The notes beneath the pieces were generated by a model. The model saw nothing but the letters and a program-made list of their open reading frames with translations. It made no database searches and had not been told where the DNA came from. From contig JBHJGU010000098.1 in NCBI GenBank assembly GCA_050331475.1, positions 1-8,316 on the forward strand: a stretch of DNA of 8,316 bases, written 5' to 3'. Position 1 is the stretch's first letter, and each line of letters opens with the position of its first letter. The translations under genes were made by a program, and so were the position numbers. Source of the stretch: JBHJGU01 sp050331475. GTDB lineage: Bacteria > Pseudomonadota > Alphaproteobacteria > Caulobacterales > Maricaulaceae. Shown piece after piece: positions 1-6,008 of the stretch.

Positions 1-702
1 CGGCGGCGGCGGGGTCGCCGCGGCGGTCGGCGGCGGCGCGACGGCGCGGACGCGGACGGCGCGGAGACCGAGAGCGGGGATACCGAAGCCGAAGCGCGCG
101 AAACCGCGGCGGAAACGACGACCGACACCGAGACCGACGCCGGATCCAGGCCTGAAGACGACGCTGAGCCCAATAACGCGGACGCCGACCCTGAGCCTGC
201 AGCGCTTGAGGGACCCGTGTTGAGCGTGGAGGTCGACGTCGCGCCCCCTGAGCCGACGGTTGAAGCCGACACTCCGGCCTTGGCGTTAGCCGAGGACGCG
301 CGCGAAGTCCAAGACGTTGATGTTGAAAACGTTGAAGCCCAAGACAGCGCGCCCGAACCGGATGGCGGTGAGCCCATAGCGGACAACGCAGAGACGGCTG
401 TTGACGGGGCGCCTGAGACCGCTGAGCCGTCCGCAGAGGCTGAACCCGCAACCGCGGCGGCGCCTGCAGAGCCGTTGACGGAAGTGTCGGAGGCGACCGA
501 CGACGCCAGACAGCCGGCCCAAGACCCCGGCGTTGACATCGCTGAAGCCGCCCAACCGCTCCAAAGTGACAACGACCGTTCAACGGCTGCGGACGATGGC
601 GCCGAACCGTCGCCCCAGCCCGAGGACGCGGCCGACCAGCCTGACGGTAAGCCGCGCAAAAAAGGCTGGTGGCAGCGTTCGGGCCTGTTCGGCGTCGCCT
701 GA
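1..702 (+). CDS. rne: Ribonuclease E, C-terminal part (5' end outside window)
   Basis: The reading frame is open from base 1 and ends at TGA 700-702, giving 233 residues of a larger protein. It starts with an arginine/glycine-rich patch (about residues 1-13) typical of an RNA-binding segment. A roughly 200-residue stretch very rich in Ala, Glu, Asp, Pro and Thr follows, with no predicted fold. The tail is basic: KPRKKGWWQR, with GWW encoded at 664-672. In Caulobacter RNase E a C-terminal GWW motif docks polynucleotide phosphorylase, so this tail is probably the PNPase site of the RNA degradosome. The catalytic S1 and nuclease domains would lie upstream of the window, so the identity rests on the tail and on the downstream gene order. 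An internal ATG/GTG start is unlikely because the coding character runs back to base 1. Alternative: another acidic RNA-binding scaffold protein. Confidence 0.83.
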   Translation, partial: RRRRGRRGGRRRRDGADADGAETESGDTEAEARETAAETTTDTETDAGSRPEDDAEPNNADADPEPAALEGPVLSVEVDVAPPEPTVEADTPALALAEDAREVQDVDVENVEAQDSAPEPDGGEPIADNAETAVDGAPETAEPSAEAEPATAAAPAEPLTEVSEATDDARQPAQDPGVDIAEAAQPLQSDNDRSTAADDGAEPSPQPEDAADQPDGKPRKKGWWQRSGLFGVA

Positions 703-798
703 GGCTTTTCCAAGCGGCCAACGCAGGTTAGGCTTTAGGGGAAACGGCTGGGGGGCCGCATTCGGGGACACGGCGGCGACGGGAAGGATAATCGACCC

Positions 799-2238
799 AT
801 GACACACCCCAAGCGTTGGCTCGCAGGAGCTCTGGCGGTCGGAGTAGCGGTTTTGACGGCGGCGCCAGCGCACGCTCAAGGCCTTATCCGTGATACGGAA
901 ATCGAGGCTGTCGTTGCGGAATGGTCCGAGCCGATCTTGGATGCGGCGGGACTGGAGGTTGACGCGGTCGACATCCACATTGTCGGCGACAACTCGCTGA
1001 ACGCCTTCGTGGCCGCGGGCCAGCGGATGTTTTTTAACACCGGTATTATCCTAGCCTCGGAAACGCCTAATGAGCTCAAGGGCGTGATCGCCCACGAAGC
1101 GGGCCATATCGCCGGGGGTCACCTGGCGCGACAAGCGGATAATATTCGATCGGCTCGCGCGCCGACATTTATCGCCTTGCTCCTCGGGGCGGCGGCGATC
1201 GCGGCGGGGGCGCCGGACGCGGGCGCCTCCCTCATTGCGGGGTCTCAACAATTCGGCGCGTTGAATTTCTTACGCCATAACCGGGTCCAGGAAGCCAGCG
1301 CCGACCAGTCGGCGATGAATTACCTCGAAGCGACGGGGCAATCGGGCGAGGGCTTGGTGGCGTTTTTCGATCGGTTTCGGTACCAAGAACTGTTCTCTAA
1401 CCAGCGTCGGTTTGAGTATTTCCGCACCCACCCGCTGTCGTCCGACCGGATTGAGGCGATGCGCGGGCGGGTTGATAGCTCGCCTTATCGCGACGCCAAA
1501 GACCCTGAGTACCAGTACCACCAGCTTGAAATGATGAAGGCTAAGATCCAGGGCTTTCTTGAGCCTCCCGGTCAAACCTTCTTCAAATACAAAGCGTCGG
1601 ACGGCTCTCAACCGTCTCGTTACGCACGCTCGATCGCGCATTTTAAGCTTGGCCAAATGGATGAGGCCCTGGATCTGGTCGAGTCGTTAATCGCGGAAGA
1701 ACCGGAAAACGGTTATTTCTACGAGCTCAAAGGCGAAATGCTCATCGAAAGCGGCCGCGCGCCTGAGGCGATCGCGCCGCTGGAGCAAGCGGTCGCGTAT
1801 TTGCCCCGCGCCGACATTACGCGCACTCTGCTCGGCCAAGCCATGATCGACGAGCGCACCGACGGCCGCATCCATGACGGCGTCGAGCAGCTCCAGGCCG
1901 CTGTCGCCATAGATCCGGGCAATTCGGGAGCTTGGTACCACCTCGCTCGGGCTTACTCCAAGCTCGACAAAATCGCTTACGCTGAATACGCCACCGCGGA
2001 AAGCAAGTACGCCGCGGGCGATCCCTTTGGCGCACGATCCTTCGCCAAGCGCGCCCTGGGCAAGCTACCGCCGGGCGCGCCGGCTTGGTACCGGGCGAAC
2101 GAAATCGTCACCTCCATCGAAAGCGACCCCCGTTTCCAAGAAGCGGTGCGTCGGGGCGGCGGTCGGCCGCGGCAATCGCGATTTCGTCATGAGGATAAGC
2201 GCGCGTTCGCCCTTGGCGGTGAGGCCTCCAGCGGATAG
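799..2238 (+). CDS. Periplasmic M48 family zinc metallopeptidase with TPR-like repeats (BepA/YfgC-like)
   Basis: This is a 479-residue exported protease. Residues 1-26 form a Sec signal peptide (basic N-end, hydrophobic core, AHA cleavage site before Gln27). The M48 domain follows: HEAGH at 99-103 gives two zinc-binding His and the catalytic Glu, EASAD at 165-169 supplies the probable third zinc ligand, and the HPLSSDR segment (211-217) is conserved in the family. A hydrophobic Ala/Leu/Gly stretch (about 123-148) lies between these motifs. From about residue 275 to 445 the helical pattern resembles tetratricopeptide repeats, as in E. coli BepA, which degrades or helps mature outer-membrane proteins such as LptD. 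The last 25 residues are a basic, glycine-rich tail. The ATG is preceded by AAGGA at 784-788. The gene starts 96 nt after rne and is followed 45 nt later by a DsbA-like gene, probably co-transcribed. The family call is secure; the exact substrate is inferred. Confidence 0.93.
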   Translation: MTHPKRWLAGALAVGVAVLTAAPAHAQGLIRDTEIEAVVAEWSEPILDAAGLEVDAVDIHIVGDNSLNAFVAAGQRMFFNTGIILASETPNELKGVIAHEAGHIAGGHLARQADNIRSARAPTFIALLLGAAAIAAGAPDAGASLIAGSQQFGALNFLRHNRVQEASADQSAMNYLEATGQSGEGLVAFFDRFRYQELFSNQRRFEYFRTHPLSSDRIEAMRGRVDSSPYRDAKDPEYQYHQLEMMKAKIQGFLEPPGQTFFKYKASDGSQPSRYARSIAHFKLGQMDEALDLVESLIAEEPENGYFYELKGEMLIESGRAPEAIAPLEQAVAYLPRADITRTLLGQAMIDERTDGRIHDGVEQLQAAVAIDPGNSGAWYHLARAYSKLDKIAYAEYATAESKYAAGDPFGARSFAKRALGKLPPGAPAWYRANEIVTSIESDPRFQEAVRRGGGRPRQSRFRHEDKRAFALGGEASSG

Positions 2239-2283
2239 CAAGCAGGTTGTCGCGTCTGTCTTTGTTCGCCTGGAGCGCTTTTT

Positions 2284-3042
2284 ATGATCCGTCGTATGTC
2301 TGTCCTGGCCGTTCCCCTCTTTGCGCTCGTCGCGTGCGAGCAAGCTGCGCCACCGACCGCCGAAGGCTTCTCCGAGGGGCAAAAAGCGGAATTCGGTCAG
2401 TTGGTTCGCGCTTATCTGGTGGAGAACCCTGAAGTTCTTGAGGAAGCGCTCCTCGCCCTGCAGACCCGTCGTCAGAGCGAACAACGCGCCGCACAGGCCC
2501 AAACCCTCGCCGACGCCGCGCCCGCGCTCTACCAAGACGCCCGCGACGTGAGTTTCGGTCCGGACGACGCCAAGGTCACCGTGGTCGAATTTTTCGATTA
2601 CAATTGCAGCTTCTGCAAACTCTCCGCCGACTGGATCGCGAAAACCATCGCCGAACAGCCTGACGTGCGGTTTGTTTTCAAAGAATTGCCGATTTTTGAG
2701 GGCAAATACGAAGGGTCAGGGGAGTCCGCGCTCGCCGCTCTCGCGGTCGGGCGCCAGAGCCCGACGCTGTATTTCGACTTCCACCAAGCCCTGATGAAAG
2801 CGGATGGCGGGCTCACCTCCGAGCGCATCGACACGATCGCCGCCGATGTTGGCGCAGATGTCGACCAAATGCGCGCCGACATGGAGAACGAAGCGATCCA
2901 AGCCCACATCAAGGATAACTTCGAGCTCGCCCGAGCGATCGGCCTTACCGGCACCCCCGGCTTCGTCGTCAATGGCGAGTTCGTTTCGGGGGCGAATTTC
3001 CAGCAGCTCGACACGCTTATCGCCGAAGGCTTGGCGGGCTAA
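2284..3042 (+). CDS. DsbA-family thiol:disulfide oxidoreductase, probable lipoprotein with ScsC-like N-terminal helix
   Basis: This 252-residue thioredoxin-fold protein makes or shuffles disulfides in the periplasm. The N-end is a short hydrophobic signal ending in LVAC (15-18), which fits a lipobox, so Cys18 may be lipidated and the protein membrane-anchored. Residues 28-70 are helical and resemble the N-terminal segment of ScsC/BdbD-type DsbA proteins, which drives oligomerisation in some ScsC proteins. The active site is CSFC (Cys108 and Cys111) after the strand VVEFFDYN, and the cis-Pro loop is GTPGFVVN (Thr224-Pro225). A helical insertion lies between them, as usual for DsbA. GGAG at 2272-2275 sits 8 nt before the ATG; the later ATG at residue 5 would weaken the signal peptide. 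It follows the M48 protease gene by 45 nt and converges on thiG. Whether it oxidises or isomerises cannot be read from the sequence. Confidence 0.92.
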   Translation: MIRRMSVLAVPLFALVACEQAAPPTAEGFSEGQKAEFGQLVRAYLVENPEVLEEALLALQTRRQSEQRAAQAQTLADAAPALYQDARDVSFGPDDAKVTVVEFFDYNCSFCKLSADWIAKTIAEQPDVRFVFKELPIFEGKYEGSGESALAALAVGRQSPTLYFDFHQALMKADGGLTSERIDTIAADVGADVDQMRADMENEAIQAHIKDNFELARAIGLTGTPGFVVNGEFVSGANFQQLDTLIAEGLAG

Positions 3043-3053
3043 GCACGTCCAAG

Positions 3054-3078
3054 GCGGGTCTGATCAGATCAGACCCGC
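3054..3078. terminator. Perfect 25-nt inverted repeat between convergent genes (candidate bidirectional terminator)
   Basis: The arms GCGGGTCTGA (3054-3063) and TCAGACCCGC (3069-3078) are perfectly complementary around a 5-nt centre, TCAGA. The repeat begins 11 nt after the stop of the dsbA-like gene and covers the stop codon and last codons of thiG on the other strand, so one hairpin could serve both convergent transcripts. A second small inverted repeat, CGAGC-GG-GCTCG, directly follows at 3078-3089 inside thiG. Neither strand has a clear T-run after the stem, so it is not a textbook intrinsic terminator. It may act as an RNA 3'-end stabiliser or stem-only terminator. Confidence 0.5.
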
Positions 3079-3861
3079 GAGCGGGCTCGAAGGGTCGGCA
3101 TAGCGCTTCTTCGCCATCCGACCGGCTAAATACGCGTCGCGTCCCGCCAAAACCGCGTGTTTCATGGCGCGCGCCATACGCACAGGGTCTTTCGCCTCCG
3201 CAATCGCTGTGTTCATCAGCACGGCTTCACAGCCGAGCTCCATGGCGATCGCCGCGTCCGAGGCCGTTCCCACGCCCGCATCCACAATCACAGGCACCCG
3301 GGCTTGTTCGATGATCAGGCGAATATTGACCGGGTTTTGCACACCCAGCCCCGATCCGATGGGCGCGCCCAGCGGCATGATCGCGCAACACCCCACATCC
3401 TCGAGCTTTTTGGCGTAGACCGGATCATCCGAGCAATACGCCATCACCTCAAAGCCGTCTTTGACCAGCATCTCCGCGGCGCGCAGGGTCTCGGCCATAT
3501 CTGGGTAAAGGTGTTTGGGATCGGAGAGCACTTCGAGTTTGACCAGTTCCCAGCCCCCCGCCTCGCGCGCCAGCCGCAGGGTGCGCACCGCGTCTTCGCC
3601 AGTGAAACAGCCTGCGGTGTTCGGCAAAAAGGTGTAGCGCTTGGGATCGATGTGATCGACGAGCATGGGCGCGCCGGGATCGGACAGATTCACCCGCCGC
3701 AGCGCCACGGTGAGGATCTCTGCGCCCGACGCTTCCAACGCCTCGGCGTTTTGGGCGTAGGAGGCGTATTTGCCCGTGCCAATAATCAACCGTGAGGTGA
3801 AGTGTCGGCCTGCGACGCTCCACTGTTCCATCTCAGTGCCGGGCGCGGCGCCATCCGCCAT
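3064..3861 (-). CDS. thiG: Thiazole synthase
   Basis: This 265-residue cytoplasmic TIM-barrel enzyme builds the thiazole phosphate half of thiamine from 1-deoxy-D-xylulose 5-phosphate, dehydroglycine and sulfur carried on the ThiS C-terminus. The N-terminal signature SRLIIGTGKY is at 23-32. The VKLEV motif (107-111) contains Lys108, the expected Schiff-base lysine for the sugar phosphate. NTAGCFTGEDAVR (81-93), PLGAPIGSGLG (163-173) and DAGVGTASDAA (194-204) are conserved, the last forming part of the phosphate-binding region. Length is normal, with about ten extra residues before the usual MEQW-type start. The first ATG is chosen because a strong GGAGGAGGT sits 7 nt upstream, inside the end of thiS. 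Only 4 nt separate the thiS stop from this start, so the two are co-translated. No other thi gene is in the window. Confidence 0.97.
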   Translation of the reverse strand: MADGAAPGTEMEQWSVAGRHFTSRLIIGTGKYASYAQNAEALEASGAEILTVALRRVNLSDPGAPMLVDHIDPKRYTFLPNTAGCFTGEDAVRTLRLAREAGGWELVKLEVLSDPKHLYPDMAETLRAAEMLVKDGFEVMAYCSDDPVYAKKLEDVGCCAIMPLGAPIGSGLGVQNPVNIRLIIEQARVPVIVDAGVGTASDAAIAMELGCEAVLMNTAIAEAKDPVRMARAMKHAVLAGRDAYLAGRMAKKRYADPSSPLAGLI

Positions 3862-3865
3862 GCGG

Positions 3866-4066
3866 TCAACCTCCTCCGATAAAATGGACGATCTCTAAGC
3901 GGTCGCCCGGTTCAAGCTGGGTCGCCGCATAGGCTGACCGTGGCGTGATTTCGCGGTTCCGTTCAATGGCGACCTTTGCCGGCGGCAGACCCAAATCCGC
4001 AAGAATATCAGCAAGCGTCGCATCTGCGGCGACACGTTTGACCGCGCCGTTGATCGTTATGTCCAT
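3866..4066 (-). CDS. thiS: Sulfur carrier protein ThiS
   Basis: This 66-residue ubiquitin-fold protein starts MDITINGAVK and ends HFIGGG. Its terminal Gly-Gly is adenylated and converted to a thiocarboxylate, which hands sulfur to ThiG for thiazole formation. Length and motifs are typical: the early I-NG turn, the ATLADIL helix (16-22), LPPAKVAIERN (27-37) and LEPGDRLEIVHFIGGG (51-66). The ATG at 4066 is chosen because AGGAGGG (4071-4077) lies just upstream. The frame stays open much further upstream, but that part is antisense to the divergent gene and has no protein-like character. The 133-nt gap to the divergent start shows no TPP riboswitch motif. The adenylating enzyme (ThiF/MoeB type) and a glycine oxidase (ThiO) must be encoded elsewhere. 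Confidence 0.95.
   Translation of the reverse strand: MDITINGAVKRVAADATLADILADLGLPPAKVAIERNREITPRSAYAATQLEPGDRLEIVHFIGGG
3869..3877 (-). promoter_or_regulatory. Shine-Dalgarno of thiG, embedded in the Gly codons of thiS
   Basis: On the - strand the last three sense codons of thiS read GGA GGA GGT (Gly-Gly-Gly). The same bases form an anti-16S match ending 7 nt before the thiG ATG at 3861. The ThiS C-terminal glycines needed for thiocarboxylate formation therefore double as the ribosome binding site for its partner enzyme. Confidence 0.8.
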
Positions 4067-4184
4067 GCATCCCTCCTGGACTTGCGCCCTGGACATGGCC
4101 GGTTGAGCCGGTTCTGGCAAGACCGTCGCGCGTAACCGGACTTTAAGGTCGCTTACGTAGGCGTGATGAGGCGTGAAAGTCAGC

Positions 4185-4191
4185 AGAAGGG
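4185..4191 (+). promoter_or_regulatory. Shine-Dalgarno deciding the start at GTG 4200
   Basis: AGAAGGG lies 8 nt before GTG 4200, whereas GTG 4173 and ATG 4212, both in the same frame, have no comparable purine-rich element at the right distance. This favours the 426-residue form over 435 or 422 residues. Confidence 0.5.
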
Positions 4192-4199
4192 CGACGCGC

Positions 4200-5480
4200 G
4201 TGGATGTGACCATGATTTCCAACGCAGACGCGGAACCCGCGATGGCCGAGGGCGAGGCGGCCGAAGGGTGCGTTCGTATTTTAAACCTACCCCAGATCCG
4301 CATGGCCTTAGGGCCGCGGTGGGATCGACTGCAGACCAAGGTGCTCGACGCCGCCGAAGGCTTGCTGCGTCGCAGCCTTTGCGAAAAAGACGCGTTTTTG
4401 CGCTCGGGCGATTGCAATTTCGTCCTGGTGTTCGCAACGTTGGAGCCGCGGGCCGCCGACGTGAAAACGCTGGCCTTAAAGCGCGACATCACCCAATTCG
4501 TCATGGGCGCGGAGTTTTTGACCCAAGCGGAGCGGGGAACGCCAACCGCCGCCCAATCCGCCAAAACCCAAGCGCCGAAACAGAAGCCCGAGCCGCTCTA
4601 TTCCGACATCGTCGCAGTCGACGAGACGGTCGAGGCGCCCGATCGCACCCTGACCACAGCGGAGGGCGCCAGGGCCGGCGACGGCAAAGCGCTGGACGAA
4701 CAAGAACTTGAAAACGCGCTGAGCCTATCGCCAGTTCGCGAAACCCTCGCCCTGTTCTTCTGGCCCCAATGGGACGTGCGGCGCAGCGTGGTGGCGAATT
4801 TCTATGTCGAACCGCGTATTGCGCTCTCCGGCGCGACCCAAAAAATCCACCGGGGCGATGCGGATGGGCTGGTCGCGCGCCGACAAGACTTTGCACGCGA
4901 TCTCAGAGTTATGCGCCGCGCGCACGCCGCCCTCTCGGCGTTGCAAAACCTCGGCGTCAAAGCGGGGTTCACCATCCCGATTTGCGCGAGTTCGTTCTCC
5001 ACGGTGTCTATGGCCCAAGCCATGGCGCAACAAGCCGCCACCCCGCCCCACGAATTGCGCCGCTACATTAATTATGAGCTCATCGAGCGGCGCGTCGGCG
5101 CGCAAGCTCGCGATCTGGACCAGGGGTTGGCCGCGTTGCGGGGCTTATCGCGGCAAATTTTCCTGCAGACCCGCGCCGACGACGACCGGCTGGGGCGGCT
5201 GCAGTCGTCGGGCTTTTCCGCTTGCGGTTGGGAGCTATTGGAGACTGAGACGGGTCCGCGCGCGGTGGCGGGCCAAATCCGCGGCTTCCGAGAACGCGCC
5301 TCCGCGGCGCGCTTGCCCGCCTATTTGATCGGCGCGCCGAGTTTGCTCGCGGTCCAAGTCGCCATCGACGCCGGCTATGCGGTCATCTCCGGGCCGGGGG
5401 TCGCGGGGGCCTCACGCGCCCCCCGTCCACCGTTCAAACTATCAATCGATGACCTCATCTCAGGGGCTAAGACGAATTAA
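4200..5480 (+). CDS. Uncharacterised protein, tentatively a degenerate GGDEF-EAL-like protein
   Basis: I do not recognise this 426-residue cytoplasmic protein with certainty; it has no signal peptide or membrane segment. Residues 26-105 run RILNLPQIRMALGPRWDRL, then an Ala/Leu helix, then DAFLRSGDCNFVLVF (64-78). This order resembles the helix plus GGDEF hairpin of diguanylate cyclases, with the hairpin replaced by SGDCNF. A low-complexity linker follows (about 110-175). Residues 180-400 read like an EAL domain stripped of its catalytic residues: FFWPQWDVRRSVVANFYVEP (187-206) sits where the first strand and EAL motif would be, HELRRYINYELIE (284-296) where the E-x-T segment would be, QTRADDDRLGRLQSSGF (323-339) near the DDFG region, and VAIDAGYAVISGPGVA (387-402) at the C-terminal strand. 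If correct, it is a non-catalytic scaffold or regulator rather than a c-di-GMP enzyme. It is transcribed divergently from thiS. GTG 4200 is the preferred start; GTG 4173 or ATG 4212 are possible. It is a real gene; the family call is inference. Confidence 0.88.
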   Translation: MDVTMISNADAEPAMAEGEAAEGCVRILNLPQIRMALGPRWDRLQTKVLDAAEGLLRRSLCEKDAFLRSGDCNFVLVFATLEPRAADVKTLALKRDITQFVMGAEFLTQAERGTPTAAQSAKTQAPKQKPEPLYSDIVAVDETVEAPDRTLTTAEGARAGDGKALDEQELENALSLSPVRETLALFFWPQWDVRRSVVANFYVEPRIALSGATQKIHRGDADGLVARRQDFARDLRVMRRAHAALSALQNLGVKAGFTIPICASSFSTVSMAQAMAQQAATPPHELRRYINYELIERRVGAQARDLDQGLAALRGLSRQIFLQTRADDDRLGRLQSSGFSACGWELLETETGPRAVAGQIRGFRERASAARLPAYLIGAPSLLAVQVAIDAGYAVISGPGVAGASRAPRPPFKLSIDDLISGAKTN

Positions 5481-5505
5481 ACCCGCTTAATACAGTGGAA
5501 ATGGC

Positions 5506-5535
5506 TTGTCGGTTCGGGCGCGTCCGGGCTAATGC
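5506..5535 (+). promoter_or_regulatory. Candidate promoter for the aroQ-accB-accC-aat cluster
   Basis: TTGTCG (5506-5511; four of six match TTGACA) and TAATGC (5530-5535; a weak -10) are 18 nt apart in the 64-nt gap before aroQ. Transcription would start about 7-9 nt after the -10, at or very near the aroQ ATG at 5545. The match is weak and rests only on position and rough consensus. Confidence 0.3.
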
Positions 5536-5544
5536 ACCGGTCTT

Positions 5545-6006
5545 ATGCAGGCTGGGCGCACCAAATCGATATTTGTCCTTAACGGACCCAATCTGAACCG
5601 GCTGGGCGACCGCGAGCCGGAGGTTTACGGCGCCACGCGGCTCGTCGACATTGAGCGTTTATGCCAAGCCCAGGCTGAGCGTTGCGGGTTTGTCGCCGAT
5701 TTCCGGCAGACCAACCATGAAGGCGTCTTGGTGGATTGGCTGCATGAAGCCGACGGGGCGGCCGCCGCGGTGGTGCTCAATCCGGCCGCCTTCACCCACA
5801 CCTCGGTCGCGGTGCTCGACGCGGTGAAAGCCATAGGCCCGCCAGTGGTGGAGACTCATCTCTCCATGCCCGCGGCGCGCGAACCCTTCCGTCATACATC
5901 TTATGTCAGCCTCGCCGCCGACGGCGTGATCAGCGGCTTCGGCGCGCTGAGTTACGAACTCGCTGTGACCGCGGCGGCGCGTTTAGCCCAAGAGAGGACC
6001 GCATAA
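5545..6006 (+). CDS. aroQ: Type II 3-dehydroquinate dehydratase
   Basis: This 153-residue dodecameric-type enzyme converts 3-dehydroquinate to 3-dehydroshikimate in the shikimate pathway. Family residues are visible: IFVLNGPNLNRLG (9-21), Arg23 and Tyr28 in DREPEVYG, Asn79 in LNPAAFTHTSVA, His85, Asp92, then Glu103 and the catalytic His105 in ETHLS, Ser107, Arg112 and Arg116. The normally conserved SN-x-HARE segment reads SMPAARE here, so the Asn and the second His are changed. The start is forced: an in-frame TAA lies at 5530-5532 and the next Met is near residue 108. There is no Shine-Dalgarno before the ATG, and a -10-like element sits 9 nt upstream, so the mRNA may be leaderless. Its stop codon overlaps the accB start by one base, which suggests translational coupling. 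Confidence 0.97.
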   Translation: MQAGRTKSIFVLNGPNLNRLGDREPEVYGATRLVDIERLCQAQAERCGFVADFRQTNHEGVLVDWLHEADGAAAAVVLNPAAFTHTSVAVLDAVKAIGPPVVETHLSMPAAREPFRHTSYVSLAADGVISGFGALSYELAVTAAARLAQERTA

Positions 6007-6008
6007 TG
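5993..6008 (+). promoter_or_regulatory. Coupled stop/start (TAATG) and Shine-Dalgarno at the aroQ-accB junction
   Basis: AGAGGA at 5993-5998 lies 7 nt before the accB ATG (6006-6008), which shares its A with the aroQ stop TAA (6004-6006). Ribosomes ending aroQ can re-initiate directly on accB. Confidence 0.7.

Noticed and set aside
703..798. A terminator for rne or a promoter for the M48 protease gene in the gap.
   Set aside because: Only a 4-bp stem (CGGC/GCCG, about 746-759) and no clear -35/-10 pair are visible, so neither can be supported.
3157..3795. A 212-codon open frame on the + strand.
   Set aside because: It is entirely antisense to thiG, whose protein motifs are unambiguous; its His/Arg-rich translation is typical of an antisense shadow in GC-rich DNA.
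4095..4127. The + strand of the thiS leader translates as MAG-stop-AGSGKTV, resembling a P-loop (Walker A) remnant.
   Set aside because: It is broken by TGA, followed by another stop about 17 codons later, and has no flanking ATPase sequence. Most likely chance.
4067..4199. Possible TPP riboswitch upstream of thiS.
   Set aside because: None of the conserved TPP core strings appears on either strand of this 133-nt gap; a covariance scan would settle it.
4067..4564. Long upstream extension of the thiS reading frame on the - strand, which would give a 232-residue protein.
   Set aside because: ThiS is complete from 4066 with a strong Shine-Dalgarno. The extension has no ThiS-like or domain-like pattern and is antisense to the start of the divergent gene.
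5477..5490. TTAA-N6-TTAA at the end of the 4200-5480 gene, resembling a CtrA box.
   Set aside because: The CtrA consensus spacing is seven bases with a trailing C; here it is six and overlaps a stop codon.
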